DNA of 64,000 nt, taken from Azospirillum picis (lineage in GTDB: Bacteria; Pseudomonadota; Alphaproteobacteria; Azospirillales; Azospirillaceae). The position numbers and the translations under genes were made by a program. Shown here one piece after another: positions 8,381 through 15,996 of the stretch. The notes under the pieces were generated by a model. The model searched no databases and was not told where the DNA came from. It saw only the letters and a list, made by a program, of their open reading frames with translations. Numbering within the stretch: position 1 is the stretch's first letter; every line of letters begins with the position of its first letter. Location of the stretch: contig NZ_JAGINO010000024.1 in assembly GCF_017876115.1 (NCBI RefSeq), positions 1 to 64,000 of the forward strand, in the 5' to 3' direction.

Positions 8381-9645
8381 CGGAAGGCCGCGTAGTCGAT
8401 CGGCTTGGTGCGGTCGAGCACGCGGTCCACCGGCGGCAGCGGGTATTTCAGCCCGCTGGCACAGTTGAACAGCACCGCCCGCTCCTCCGGGCCGACCCGC
8501 CCGTCGGCCAGCGCCTGCCGGTAGGCGGCGTAGGTCGCCGCTCCCTCAGGGCAGAGCAGGAAGCCCTCCTCGCGCGCCACCTCGGTCAGGGCCGCCTGGA
8601 TCGCCTCGTCCGGTACGGCGATGGCGAAGCCGCCGCTGTCGCGCACCGCCCGCAGGATCAGGAAATCGCCGACCGCCTGCGGCACGCGGATGCCCGACGC
8701 GATGGTGTGGGCGTCCGGCCACCGTGGGGCGTGCTCCTCCCCCTGTTCCCAGGCCCGGACCATCGGCGCGCAGCCGGCCGCCTGCACCGCCACCATGCGT
8801 GGGCGCTTGGACCCGATGAAGCCGATGGCCTCCAGCTCGTCGAACGCCTTCCACATGCCGATCAGGCCGGTGCCGCCGCCGGTGGGGTAGAAGATGACGT
8901 CCGGCACCTCCCAGCCGAGCTGCTCCGCCAGCTCCAGCCCCATCGTCTTCTTGCCCTCGATCCGGTAGGGCTCCTTGAGGGTGGAGACGTCGAACCAGCC
9001 GGCTTCGGCCTTGCCCTCGCCGACGATCCTGCCGCAATCGTCGATCAGCCCGTTGACGCGGTAGACGGTGGCGCCCTGCAGCTCGATCTCCGAGACGTTC
9101 ACCTCCGGGGTGTCGGCCGGGCAGAAGATGGTGGCGCGGATGCCGGCGCGCGTCGCGTAGGCGGCCAGCGCCGCACCGGCGTTGCCGTTGGTCGGCATCG
9201 CCATGTGGGTGATGCCGAAGGCCTTGGCCATCGACACCGCCATTACCAGCCCGCGCGCCTTGAACGACCCAGTCGGCAGCCGGCCCTCGTCCTTCACCAG
9301 CAGCTCCGCCGCGCCCAGTTTCCGGGCGAGGCGGGGCAGCGGCACCAGCGGGGTCACCGCCTCCCCCAGGCTGACGATGTCCTCGATGCGGCGGACCGGC
9401 AGCAGCTCGCGGTAGCGCCACAGGTCCTGCGGGCGTTCCGACAGCGAGCCCTTGGTCAGCGCATGCTTCACCCCGGCCAGGTCGTAGCGGACCAGCAGCG
9501 GCTTGCCGGCACGCGACAGGTTGTGGACGGTGTCGGCCTCGTACCGTTCGCCGGTATAGGCGCATTCCAGGTGGGTGACGAAGGTCGGGCGCTCGACGGT
9601 CAGGTTCGAATCGAAGCGCACCGGATTGATGTCGGCGAATGCCAT
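8377..9645 (-). CDS. Threonine-synthase-like PLP-dependent enzyme (fold type II)
   Basis: A 422-residue fold II PLP enzyme. The cofactor lysine is K129 in PTGSFKARG and the phosphate loop is PTGGGTGLIG near residues 243-252; TNGNAGAALAAYA is the Asn-loop. A Cys-bearing N-terminal segment (HLECAYTGERYEA) resembles the short threonine synthase and cysteate synthase group. The frame stays open far upstream, but the start at 9645 is chosen because its ATG shares a base with the TGA of the permease gene. Threonine synthase makes threonine from O-phosphohomoserine; its operon with an importer and Ldh-family enzyme suggests a different, catabolic or sulfonate-related role (inference). It is not obviously the housekeeping thrC. 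Confidence 0.8.
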   Translation of the reverse strand: MAFADINPVRFDSNLTVERPTFVTHLECAYTGERYEADTVHNLSRAGKPLLVRYDLAGVKHALTKGSLSERPQDLWRYRELLPVRRIEDIVSLGEAVTPLVPLPRLARKLGAAELLVKDEGRLPTGSFKARGLVMAVSMAKAFGITHMAMPTNGNAGAALAAYATRAGIRATIFCPADTPEVNVSEIELQGATVYRVNGLIDDCGRIVGEGKAEAGWFDVSTLKEPYRIEGKKTMGLELAEQLGWEVPDVIFYPTGGGTGLIGMWKAFDELEAIGFIGSKRPRMVAVQAAGCAPMVRAWEQGEEHAPRWPDAHTIASGIRVPQAVGDFLILRAVRDSGGFAIAVPDEAIQAALTEVAREEGFLLCPEGAATYAAYRQALADGRVGPEERAVLFNCASGLKYPLPPVDRVLDRTKPIDYAAFR

Positions 9646-10580
9646 CAGCGGACCATGCCCCATTTGCGGACCGTGTGAACTTCGATCCAGCGGAAGACGA
9701 CGTTCTCGACCAGAAGGCCGATCAGGATGACGGTGACGAGGCCGGCGAAGACCTTGTCGATGTAGAGTTCGTTGCGGTTCTGGAAGATGAACCAGCCGAG
9801 CCCGCCCTTGCCCGACGACACGCCGAACACCAGCTCGGCGGCGATCAGCGTGCGCCAGGCGAAGGCCCAGCCGACCTTCAGGCCGGTCAGGATCGCCGGG
9901 AAGGCCGCCGGGATCAGCAGCGTCAGGACGTAGCGCAGCCCCGACAGGCCGTAGTTGCGCCCGGCCATCCGCAGCGTCTCCGACACCGAGGTGAAGCCGG
10001 CATGGGTGTTCAGCGCCAGCGGCCACAGCACCGCGTGCACCAGCACGAAGATCAGGCTCACCTCGCCCAGTCCGAACCACAGCATGGCGATCGGCAGCAG
10101 GGCGATTGCCGGCAGCGGGTTGAACATCGAGGTCAGGGTCGACAGCAGGTCGTTGCCGACCCGCGTGGTCACCGCCACCGCGGTCAGCAGGACGGCCGCC
10201 GCCACCGCCACCGCGTAGCCCTTCAGCAGCACCGCCAGCGAGGTCCAGGCCATTGCCGGCAGCCCGTCGCTGCGGATGCCGTCCCACAGCGCCGCCATGG
10301 TGGCGGTGAAGGTCGGGAACATCAGCGGGTTGTTCTGCCAGCCGGCCAGGGCCTGCCACAGCGCGGCGATCGCCGCCAGGATGACCAGCCGGCGCAGCGC
10401 GGCGACGTTGCCGAGCCGCTCCCACAACGACAGCGGCCGTGCGACGTCGCCGATCGGGCCGGTGGCGGCCACGGCGCGCTCGTACTCCGGCCGTACCGGC
10501 GGCTCGCGCCGCACCGCCGTCGCCGGCGGGCGGCCGGCGGTGCGGCCGGGAGAGCGGGGAGAATAGGACAGGTCGGTCAT
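9645..10580 (-). CDS. ABC transporter permease, NitT/TauT (SsuC/TauC) type
   Basis: A 311-residue inner membrane permease with about six membrane helices. After a Pro/Arg-rich cytoplasmic N-terminus comes WQALAGWQNNPLMFPT. The cytoplasmic EAA loop appears as the RMAGRNYGLSGLRYVLTLLIPAAFPAI region, typical of nitrate/sulfonate/taurine importers. ATG at 10580 overlaps the ATPase stop (ATGA); a longer frame upstream lies inside the ATPase gene and is rejected. It works with the adjacent ATPase and binding protein to import an anion, probably a sulfonate, nitrate-like or aromatic acid solute. Confidence 0.9.
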   Translation of the reverse strand: MTDLSYSPRSPGRTAGRPPATAVRREPPVRPEYERAVAATGPIGDVARPLSLWERLGNVAALRRLVILAAIAALWQALAGWQNNPLMFPTFTATMAALWDGIRSDGLPAMAWTSLAVLLKGYAVAVAAAVLLTAVAVTTRVGNDLLSTLTSMFNPLPAIALLPIAMLWFGLGEVSLIFVLVHAVLWPLALNTHAGFTSVSETLRMAGRNYGLSGLRYVLTLLIPAAFPAILTGLKVGWAFAWRTLIAAELVFGVSSGKGGLGWFIFQNRNELYIDKVFAGLVTVILIGLLVENVVFRWIEVHTVRKWGMVR

Positions 10581-11437
10581 CGGGTTCCTCCCGCCGCCGC
10601 GTCCGACACGCCGTCCGTGACGGCTCCCTCGACATCCTCGGCGAACAGCATGGTGTGGATGCGGTTGGCCAATGCCTGGAACTCGGCGCCGCCGACCGAC
10701 CCGTGGTCGTGGACGGCGCAGTTCAGCTCGGCCTTCACCTGTCCGGGATGTGGCGACAGCACCAGGATGCGCGACCCCACGACCAGCGCCTCCTCGATGG
10801 AGTGGGTGACGAACAGCACGGTGAAGCGCAGGTCGTCCCACAGCGCGAGCAGCTCCTCCTGCATCTTGCGGCGGGTCAGCGCGTCCAGCGCGGCGAAGGG
10901 TTCGTCCATCAGCAGGATGTCGGGCTCCATCGCCATCGCCCGCGCGATGGCGACGCGCTGCTTCATGCCGCCGGACAGCATGTGCGGGTGGACGTCGGCG
11001 AACTTCGTCAGGTTGACCCGGGCGATGCAATCGAGCGCCTTCTCCTCCGCCTCGCGCCGACCGGCCTTGCCGCTGGCGAGCAGCGGGAACATGACGTTCT
11101 GCTTGACCGTCTTCCAGGGCGGGAGCTGGTCGAACTCCTGGAACACCATCATGCGGTCGGGACCGGGGCGGGTCACCTTGCGGCCGTTCAGGCGGATCGC
11201 GCCCTCCACCGGCTGCAGGAAGCCGCCGACCGCCTTCAGCAGCGAGGACTTGCCGCAGCCCGACGGCCCGAGCAGGATATAGCGCTCGGCCTGGAACACC
11301 TGGAAATCGACCCGGTAGGTCGCGGTCACCAGGTGGCGGCGCGTCTTGTACTGCAGGGTCACGCCCGACACGTCGAGCAGCGGGCGCTCCGACGCCCCCG
11401 CGGTGTCGATGCCCTGCGGAAAGGTCAGCGCGTTCAT
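10577..11437 (-). CDS. ABC transporter ATP-binding protein, NitT/TauT (SsuB/TauB) type
   Basis: A 286-residue ATPase with Walker A GPSGCGKSS, Q-loop MVFQEFDQLPPWKT, signature LSGGMKQR, Walker B ILLMDEPFAALD and H-loop THSIEEAL. FQEFDQLPPWKTV is typical of the taurine/nitrate subgroup. The ATG at 11437 is preferred: it lies 4 bases after the binding-protein stop with GGGAG upstream. An in-frame ATG at 11461 would add 8 residues but lacks a ribosome site and overlaps the preceding gene. It energises import through the permease encoded next. Confidence 0.92.
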   Translation of the reverse strand: MNALTFPQGIDTAGASERPLLDVSGVTLQYKTRRHLVTATYRVDFQVFQAERYILLGPSGCGKSSLLKAVGGFLQPVEGAIRLNGRKVTRPGPDRMMVFQEFDQLPPWKTVKQNVMFPLLASGKAGRREAEEKALDCIARVNLTKFADVHPHMLSGGMKQRVAIARAMAMEPDILLMDEPFAALDALTRRKMQEELLALWDDLRFTVLFVTHSIEEALVVGSRILVLSPHPGQVKAELNCAVHDHGSVGGAEFQALANRIHTMLFAEDVEGAVTDGVSDAAAGGTR

Positions 11438-11441
11438 CGCG

Positions 11442-12494
11442 TCAGCTCCCGGTTTCGCCATGGAGGTCGTCGAAGAAATAGTCCTTCCAGGAGGCCGGCT
11501 TGTTCCTGATCGCGCCGACCTTGTACATGAAGTCGGCGAAGGCCTCGGTGCGGTTGGGGGTGACCGTGAAGCGGATGTCGGGGTCCTGCAGCAGGCGCAG
11601 GACGTAGGCGCGGTCGAGGCTGCCCTTGTTCTGCGCCAGGTAGGCGTCGGCCGCCCCCTCGTGATTGCTGTTGATGTAGTCCATCGCCTCCTTCAGCGCG
11701 TCGAGGAACGCCCTGTAGGTCTTGGGATTCCCGTCGCGGAAGGACTGCTTGCTCCAGATCAGGTTGAAGCTGTGCGGGCCGCCCAGCACGTCGTAGGAGC
11801 TGAAGACCCGGTGGATCTTCGGGTCGTCGAGCTGCTGGTACTGGAAGGGCGGGCCGGAGAGGTGGGCGGTGATGCCGCCGCTGCCCGACAGCAGCGCGGC
11901 CGTGGCGTCCGGATGGGGCAGGGCGACGGTCAGCTTGTCCAGCGCGTCGAACCTGCCGGCGCCCAGTTCCTTTTCCGCCGCCATCTGCAGCACCCGCGCC
12001 TGCACCCCGACCTTCGGCGCCGGCAGCGCGATCTTGTCGGCGTCGGTGAAGTCCTTCAGCGTGGTGACCTTGGGATTGCTGGTGGTGAGGAACAGCGGCA
12101 TGTCGTTCAGCGAGGCGATCGCCTTGACGTCGGCATTCCCCTTGGTGCGGTCCCAGATGGTCAGCAACGGACCGACGCCGGCCGACCCGAGGTCGATGCT
12201 GCCCGACAGCAGCGCGTCGTTCATCGCCGCCCCGCCGGACAGTTGCACCCACTCGACCGTGACGTCGACGCCGAGCGCCTTGCCATGCTTCTCGATCAAC
12301 TGGTTCTGGCGCAGCACATGCAGCGGCAGATAGCCCAGCCCATATTGCTCGGCGATGCGGATGCGCCCTTCGGCGGCAGCCGGGGTCGCGACGGCCGTCG
12401 CCATCAGCAGCCCGATCGCCGCCGCCATCACCGGACCCGCCACCCACTTGGCGATGGCCGCGACCCGGCGTCCGGGGCTTCCTGGTTGTCCCAT
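11442..12494 (-). CDS. ABC transporter substrate-binding protein, SsuA/TauA-like
   Basis: A 350-residue periplasmic binding protein. An arginine-containing N-terminus is followed by a hydrophobic stretch and TPAAAEG, a likely signal peptidase I site near residue 42. The mature protein has the two-lobe NMT1/SsuA pattern: GYLPLHVLRQ, SGSIDLGSAGVGPLL in the first lobe and VFSSYDVLGG in the hinge. ATG 12494 has GGGGAG nine bases upstream; a GTG at 12509 is less likely. It is the first gene of the importer/PLP enzyme/Ldh operon. The ligand is unknown; members bind sulfonates, nitrate, pyrimidine precursors or aromatic acids. The 218 bases upstream contain an AT-rich stretch (TATAAATCTAGTATG near 12515) suitable for a promoter. 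Confidence 0.88.
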   Translation of the reverse strand: MGQPGSPGRRVAAIAKWVAGPVMAAAIGLLMATAVATPAAAEGRIRIAEQYGLGYLPLHVLRQNQLIEKHGKALGVDVTVEWVQLSGGAAMNDALLSGSIDLGSAGVGPLLTIWDRTKGNADVKAIASLNDMPLFLTTSNPKVTTLKDFTDADKIALPAPKVGVQARVLQMAAEKELGAGRFDALDKLTVALPHPDATAALLSGSGGITAHLSGPPFQYQQLDDPKIHRVFSSYDVLGGPHSFNLIWSKQSFRDGNPKTYRAFLDALKEAMDYINSNHEGAADAYLAQNKGSLDRAYVLRLLQDPDIRFTVTPNRTEAFADFMYKVGAIRNKPASWKDYFFDDLHGETGS

Positions 12495-12727
12495 GGCGGT
12501 GCTCCCCACATACCTATAAATCTAGTATGTTTTAGGGGAACATGATTCTTCCTGTACGTCAACGCTGTAAAATCGGAGGACGCTCCGGTCAAATTTTACT
12601 AATCAGTTTGGATATTCTGGCCGCTGGGTGTTGCCTCTTCTGCATCCGGGGTGCGCCGGCCCCACGGGGGGCGACGCTGTGCCGGGCCTTGCCGGGACGG
12701 GGACTGGATCACCCCGCCCCCCGTGCC

Positions 12728-13489
12728 TCACTTGCCGCCGGTGACGTCGAGGAAGGTCCCGGTGATGAAGGAGGCCCCGGCGCCAGCCAGCCAGAGGATC
12801 GCCCGCGCGACCTCTTCGGCCTGGCCTCCCCGTCCCATCGGGATCGACTCCTTGACGCGGTCCACCCGTCCCGGCTCGCCGCCGCTGGCATGCATGTCGG
12901 TGTAGATGTGCCCGGGGCGGACGCAGTTGACGCGGATCCCCTCACGCGCGACTTCCTTGGCGAAGCCGGTGGTGAAGGTCTCGACCGCGCCCTTCGACGC
13001 GGCGTAGTCGACATATTCGTTCGGGCTGCCGAGCCGGGCCGACGCCGACGAGACGTTGATCACCGCACCTCCCCGCCCGTTGTGGCGGTAGGACATCCGC
13101 CGCGCCGCCTGCTGGGCGCAGAGGATCGGGCCGATCGAATTGACCGCGAAGATGCGCTGCATCCGCTCGAAGCCGAGATCCTCCAGCCTGGACTGCCTCG
13201 CCAGCATCGCGGCGTTGTTCACCAGGACGTCGATCCGGCCGAACTCGCGGTCGATCGCGGCGAACAGTTGGGCGACCTGTTCCGGATCCGCGCTGTCGGC
13301 GCGCATGGGCAGGGCGCGGCGCCCGGCGGCTTCCACGTCGGCCGCCACCGCAAAGGCGGCGGCCTCGTCGGAAACGAAGCTGATCGCCACGTCGTAGCCT
13401 TGCTTGGCTGCGAGCCGCGCGGTGGCCGCGCCGATGCCGCGGCTTCCGCCCGTGACCAGGATGACGGGTGCTTCGGTGAGCTTATCCAT
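12728..13489 (-). CDS. SDR family oxidoreductase
   Basis: A 253-residue short-chain dehydrogenase with TGGSRGIGAA (cofactor), NNAA, catalytic Ser in NVSSASARLG and the Tyr/Lys pair in YVDYAASKGAV. RPGHIYTDMHASGGEPGR and FITGTFLDVTGG complete the family pattern. Members of this type are often annotated as glucose 1-dehydrogenase-like or 3-oxoacyl-ACP-reductase-like, but the substrate is open. AGGAAGGA upstream of the ATG is a strong ribosome site. It is probably monocistronic. Confidence 0.9.
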   Translation of the reverse strand: MDKLTEAPVILVTGGSRGIGAATARLAAKQGYDVAISFVSDEAAAFAVAADVEAAGRRALPMRADSADPEQVAQLFAAIDREFGRIDVLVNNAAMLARQSRLEDLGFERMQRIFAVNSIGPILCAQQAARRMSYRHNGRGGAVINVSSASARLGSPNEYVDYAASKGAVETFTTGFAKEVAREGIRVNCVRPGHIYTDMHASGGEPGRVDRVKESIPMGRGGQAEEVARAILWLAGAGASFITGTFLDVTGGK

Positions 13490-13551
13490 TCGGTTGATCC
13501 TTCCTGTTTGTGGCGCGGCCAGGGCTGGGGTCGGCCGGAGGCCGGCGTCTC

Positions 13552-13591
13552 AGAGCCCGTCCGGTGCTTATTGAAGCGCCGGACAGGCTCT
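13552..13591. repeat. Imperfect 16-base inverted repeat
   Basis: Arms 13552-13567 (AGAGCCCGTCCGGTGC) and 13576-13591 (GCGCCGGACAGGCTCT) pair at 14 of 16 positions around an 8-base loop. It lies between the SDR start and the MFS stop, next to the REP-like copy at 13608. It could be a terminator for the leftward MFS gene or part of a repeat cluster. Confidence 0.6.
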
Positions 13592-13607
13592 AAGCTCTTG
13601 GTCTTTC

Positions 13608-13650
13608 GTGCGATTCACGGTTCAAGCGATACCGCTTGAAACGATCACAC
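13608..13650. repeat. REP-like palindromic element, copy 2
   Basis: A 43-base palindrome with core TTCAAGCGATACCGCTTGAA. On the minus strand the core reads TCAAGCGGTATCGCTTGA, differing by one base from the core of the copy at 3412-3457. It begins one base after the TAG stop of the MFS gene (minus strand), so both copies abut gene ends in the same sense. GTGTGA and TCGCAC flanks are conserved between copies. Confidence 0.75.
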
Positions 13651-13651
13651 T

Positions 13652-14914
13652 CTAGGGCCGGCTGTCGCGGACCGGCTCCAGCGGGCGGTGCCGGGATGGG
13701 GCTGCCGCCTCCAGCGGCTCCGCGCCGGATCGGCGCAGATGGGGTTTCAGCGTCAGGACGAGCGGGACGATCACGGCGGCGGTCGCCGCCGCGGCCAGCA
13801 CGCCGACCGTCTGGCTGCTGTGATCGGCGACCGCGCCGTAGAGGATCGGCGCAAGGCCGCCGGAACCGATGACGCTGGTGTAGAAGACCGCGAAGGCGCG
13901 GCCGGCATCGCCCTTGGACAGCTCCGGCACGGTGCCGTAGAGCACCGAGGAGGTGCCGTTCAGCACGATGCCGAGCAGCGGCAGCAGGACCAGCGTCGGC
14001 GTCAGGGGGGTGACCAGCGTCACCGCGATCAGCAGGGCCGTCGCGCTTTCGGTCGCCACGACGCTCCCGACGACGCCGAGCCGGTCCCCGAGCCAACTGC
14101 ACGTCGCCTTCCCGAAGGCGCCGCCGATGAACAGCAGGGCGAGTGCGATCCCGACGGTCCCCGTGTCTCCCCCCTGTCCATGGATGAGGAAGGGCAGGAA
14201 CAGCAGGTAGCCCATGCGCGTCGCCGTATCGAGCGCCCCGATCGTCGTGAGGATGGCGAAGCCGCCGCCGCCACGGTTGGACGAGGTTTCCGCCGCCTCG
14301 GTCCTGGCAATGGGAACTGCCGGCACCATCGCCACCAGGGCGACCGACACGGCGAGCCCGAGCCCCGCCATCAGGCACAGGACCGGCTGCCAGGCGAGGA
14401 GCGGCAGCAGCACCGCGATCACTGCCGGCAGGGCGGCTTTCCCGAGATCGCCGGAGAAGTTGTAGATGCCGAGCGGGCGCCGCAGGGCATCGCCGTAGCT
14501 GGCGGTGACGAGCAGCGAGCCGCAGGGGTGCTGGATGCTCGATCCGATCCCCGCCACGACGAGGCCGATGCAAAGGCCGGCGAAGCCGAACGGCAGCGCC
14601 ATGACCAGCAGGCCCGCCGACGCCAGGACGGTCGACAGGGCCAGGGCCGCCCGCGGCGACAAGCCGCGCAGCGCCCGGTCGGCCGGGATCTGCAGCCCTC
14701 CCATCGTCGCATAGTAGAGCGCACGAACGGCGGCGAGTGCCGCATAGGAAAGGCCGAACTGTGTCTGCCAAACCGGCAGGAAGACATAGAGTCCATCAGT
14801 GAAACCGTCATGGAGCGCGTGGGCGAGGCACGCGCCGGTCAGGCTTCTCTTCCGTTGGGTCTTTGACGTCACTGGGTCCATCTTCCACGCAAGTCTCGGG
14901 AGGGCCATGGACAT
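13652..14914 (-). CDS. MFS transporter, fosmidomycin-resistance (Fsr)-like
   Basis: A 420-residue, about 12-helix major facilitator. The N-terminal HALHDGFTDGLYVFLPVWQ resembles the Fsr subgroup opening, with PADRALRGLSPRAALAL in the A-loop position. No substrate can be read from sequence; efflux of small toxic molecules is the usual role of the group. Starts are ambiguous: ATG at 14914, 14908 and 14881 are in frame and none has a strong ribosome site. It is divergent from a LysR gene, which probably controls it. Confidence 0.82.
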   Translation of the reverse strand: MSMALPRLAWKMDPVTSKTQRKRSLTGACLAHALHDGFTDGLYVFLPVWQTQFGLSYAALAAVRALYYATMGGLQIPADRALRGLSPRAALALSTVLASAGLLVMALPFGFAGLCIGLVVAGIGSSIQHPCGSLLVTASYGDALRRPLGIYNFSGDLGKAALPAVIAVLLPLLAWQPVLCLMAGLGLAVSVALVAMVPAVPIARTEAAETSSNRGGGGFAILTTIGALDTATRMGYLLFLPFLIHGQGGDTGTVGIALALLFIGGAFGKATCSWLGDRLGVVGSVVATESATALLIAVTLVTPLTPTLVLLPLLGIVLNGTSSVLYGTVPELSKGDAGRAFAVFYTSVIGSGGLAPILYGAVADHSSQTVGVLAAAATAAVIVPLVLTLKPHLRRSGAEPLEAAAPSRHRPLEPVRDSRP

Positions 14915-14951
14915 TGCCCGGCAAGGCCCGGCACGCAGGGATGCTATACGC

Positions 14952-14985
14952 GTGAGGAATCATCGACTAGTATGCTTTTCCTCAC
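14952..14985. promoter_or_regulatory. Inverted repeat in MFS/LysR intergenic region, candidate LysR binding site
   Basis: GTGAGGAA (14952-14959) and TTCCTCAC (14978-14985) are exact inverted repeats 18 bases apart, in the region between the divergent MFS and LysR genes. A further partial half-site (TTTCTCAC, near 15000) follows. LysR regulators usually bind such dyads upstream of the gene they control and repress their own promoter. Confidence 0.55.
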
Positions 14986-15016
14986 CAATACCGTGCATTT
15001 TTCTCACGGATTTTCG

Positions 15017-15913
15017 ATGCGCCGCCTCCCTCCCCTGAACGCCCTCCGCATCTTCGAGGTCGCGGCCCGGACGGGCAGCTATGCCGAGGCCGCGGCCGAG
15101 CTCGGCCTGACCCACGGCGCGGTGAGCCGGCAGATCGCCACGCTGGAGGGCTGGCTGGGGCAGAGGCTGTTCGCGAAGGACGGCCGCCGGATGGTCGCGA
15201 CGCCGATGGCCAGGATTTTCGCCGCGGAGGTCGGCCTGTCGTTCGATCGTCTGGCTGTCGCGGCGGAAGCCTGCGGCCGGCCCGGTGCGCGCCGCATCCT
15301 GCGGGTCAGCGCCCCGACCAGCTTCGCGATGCGCTGGCTGATCCCGCGGCTCGGCGGCTACCACGCCGGCCACCCGCAGGTCGAGGTTGCGGTGACGACG
15401 GTCTCGACGGTGTTGGAGGACCTGCGCGGCGGCGTCGACGTGGCGATCCGGCGCGGGGTGGCCCGCGCGGACGACTGGCCCCAGCATCGCGTCGTTCCGG
15501 TGCTCGACGATGTCGACACGCTGATCATGAGCCCGGCGCTGTTCGCGTCCCGGCCGATCCTGAGGCCGGACGACATTGCGGAGCATGCCCTGCTCGCCAG
15601 TGAAACCCGCGCCGGCGACTGGGCCGACTGGCTGGAGGCCGCGGGGCTGCAGCACCTTGCCGGACGTCCCCGCCGGATCTTCGATCACTTCTTCGTGACG
15701 CGCCAGGCGGTGGAGGACGGGCTCGGCATCGGCATCGGTCCGTTGCCGATGCTGGAGATCGACGTCGCCGCCGGGAAGCTGATGACGCCGCTGCCGGCGA
15801 TCCGGGTCCCGAGGACCGGCTACGTTGCGATCATTCCCCGGCAGGTCGATGCCGGAAACCTGGCTGCCGGCTTCGTCGATTGGCTTGCTGCCGAGGGGCG
15901 CGAACCGCGGTGA
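15017..15913 (+). CDS. LysR family regulator, GcvA-like
   Basis: A 298-residue regulator. LPPLNALRIFEVAARTGSY begins the N-terminal helix-turn-helix, followed by ELGLTHGAVSRQIATLE and the C-terminal periplasmic-binding-like effector domain (VSAPTSFAMRWLIPRL). The opening and the GVDVAIRRG motif are typical of the GcvA/AmpR-like branch. The start at 15017 (MRRLPPLNALR) matches family length; an in-frame ATG at 14972 would add 15 residues covering the proposed operator. It probably controls the divergent MFS gene and itself. Confidence 0.9.
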   Translation: MRRLPPLNALRIFEVAARTGSYAEAAAELGLTHGAVSRQIATLEGWLGQRLFAKDGRRMVATPMARIFAAEVGLSFDRLAVAAEACGRPGARRILRVSAPTSFAMRWLIPRLGGYHAGHPQVEVAVTTVSTVLEDLRGGVDVAIRRGVARADDWPQHRVVPVLDDVDTLIMSPALFASRPILRPDDIAEHALLASETRAGDWADWLEAAGLQHLAGRPRRIFDHFFVTRQAVEDGLGIGIGPLPMLEIDVAAGKLMTPLPAIRVPRTGYVAIIPRQVDAGNLAAGFVDWLAAEGREPR

Positions 15914-15996
15914 GCCATCGGGCGGAGCCCCGGCCCCTCCCGGCTGCGGCAGGCGGGGGCGCCGCCGATCCGTGGCGGGGCCACGTCAGCGCGATG

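Noticed and set aside
9646..10635. N-terminal extension of the PLP enzyme frame through the permease gene
   Set aside because: The open frame continues by chance; the TGATG junction at 9643-9647 and family length place the start at 9645.
12542..13639. Plus-strand frame opposite the SDR gene starting in the intergenic region
   Set aside because: It overlaps the SDR gene fully and has an Arg/Gly-rich shadow composition; only the noncoding 12510-12727 part is gene-free.
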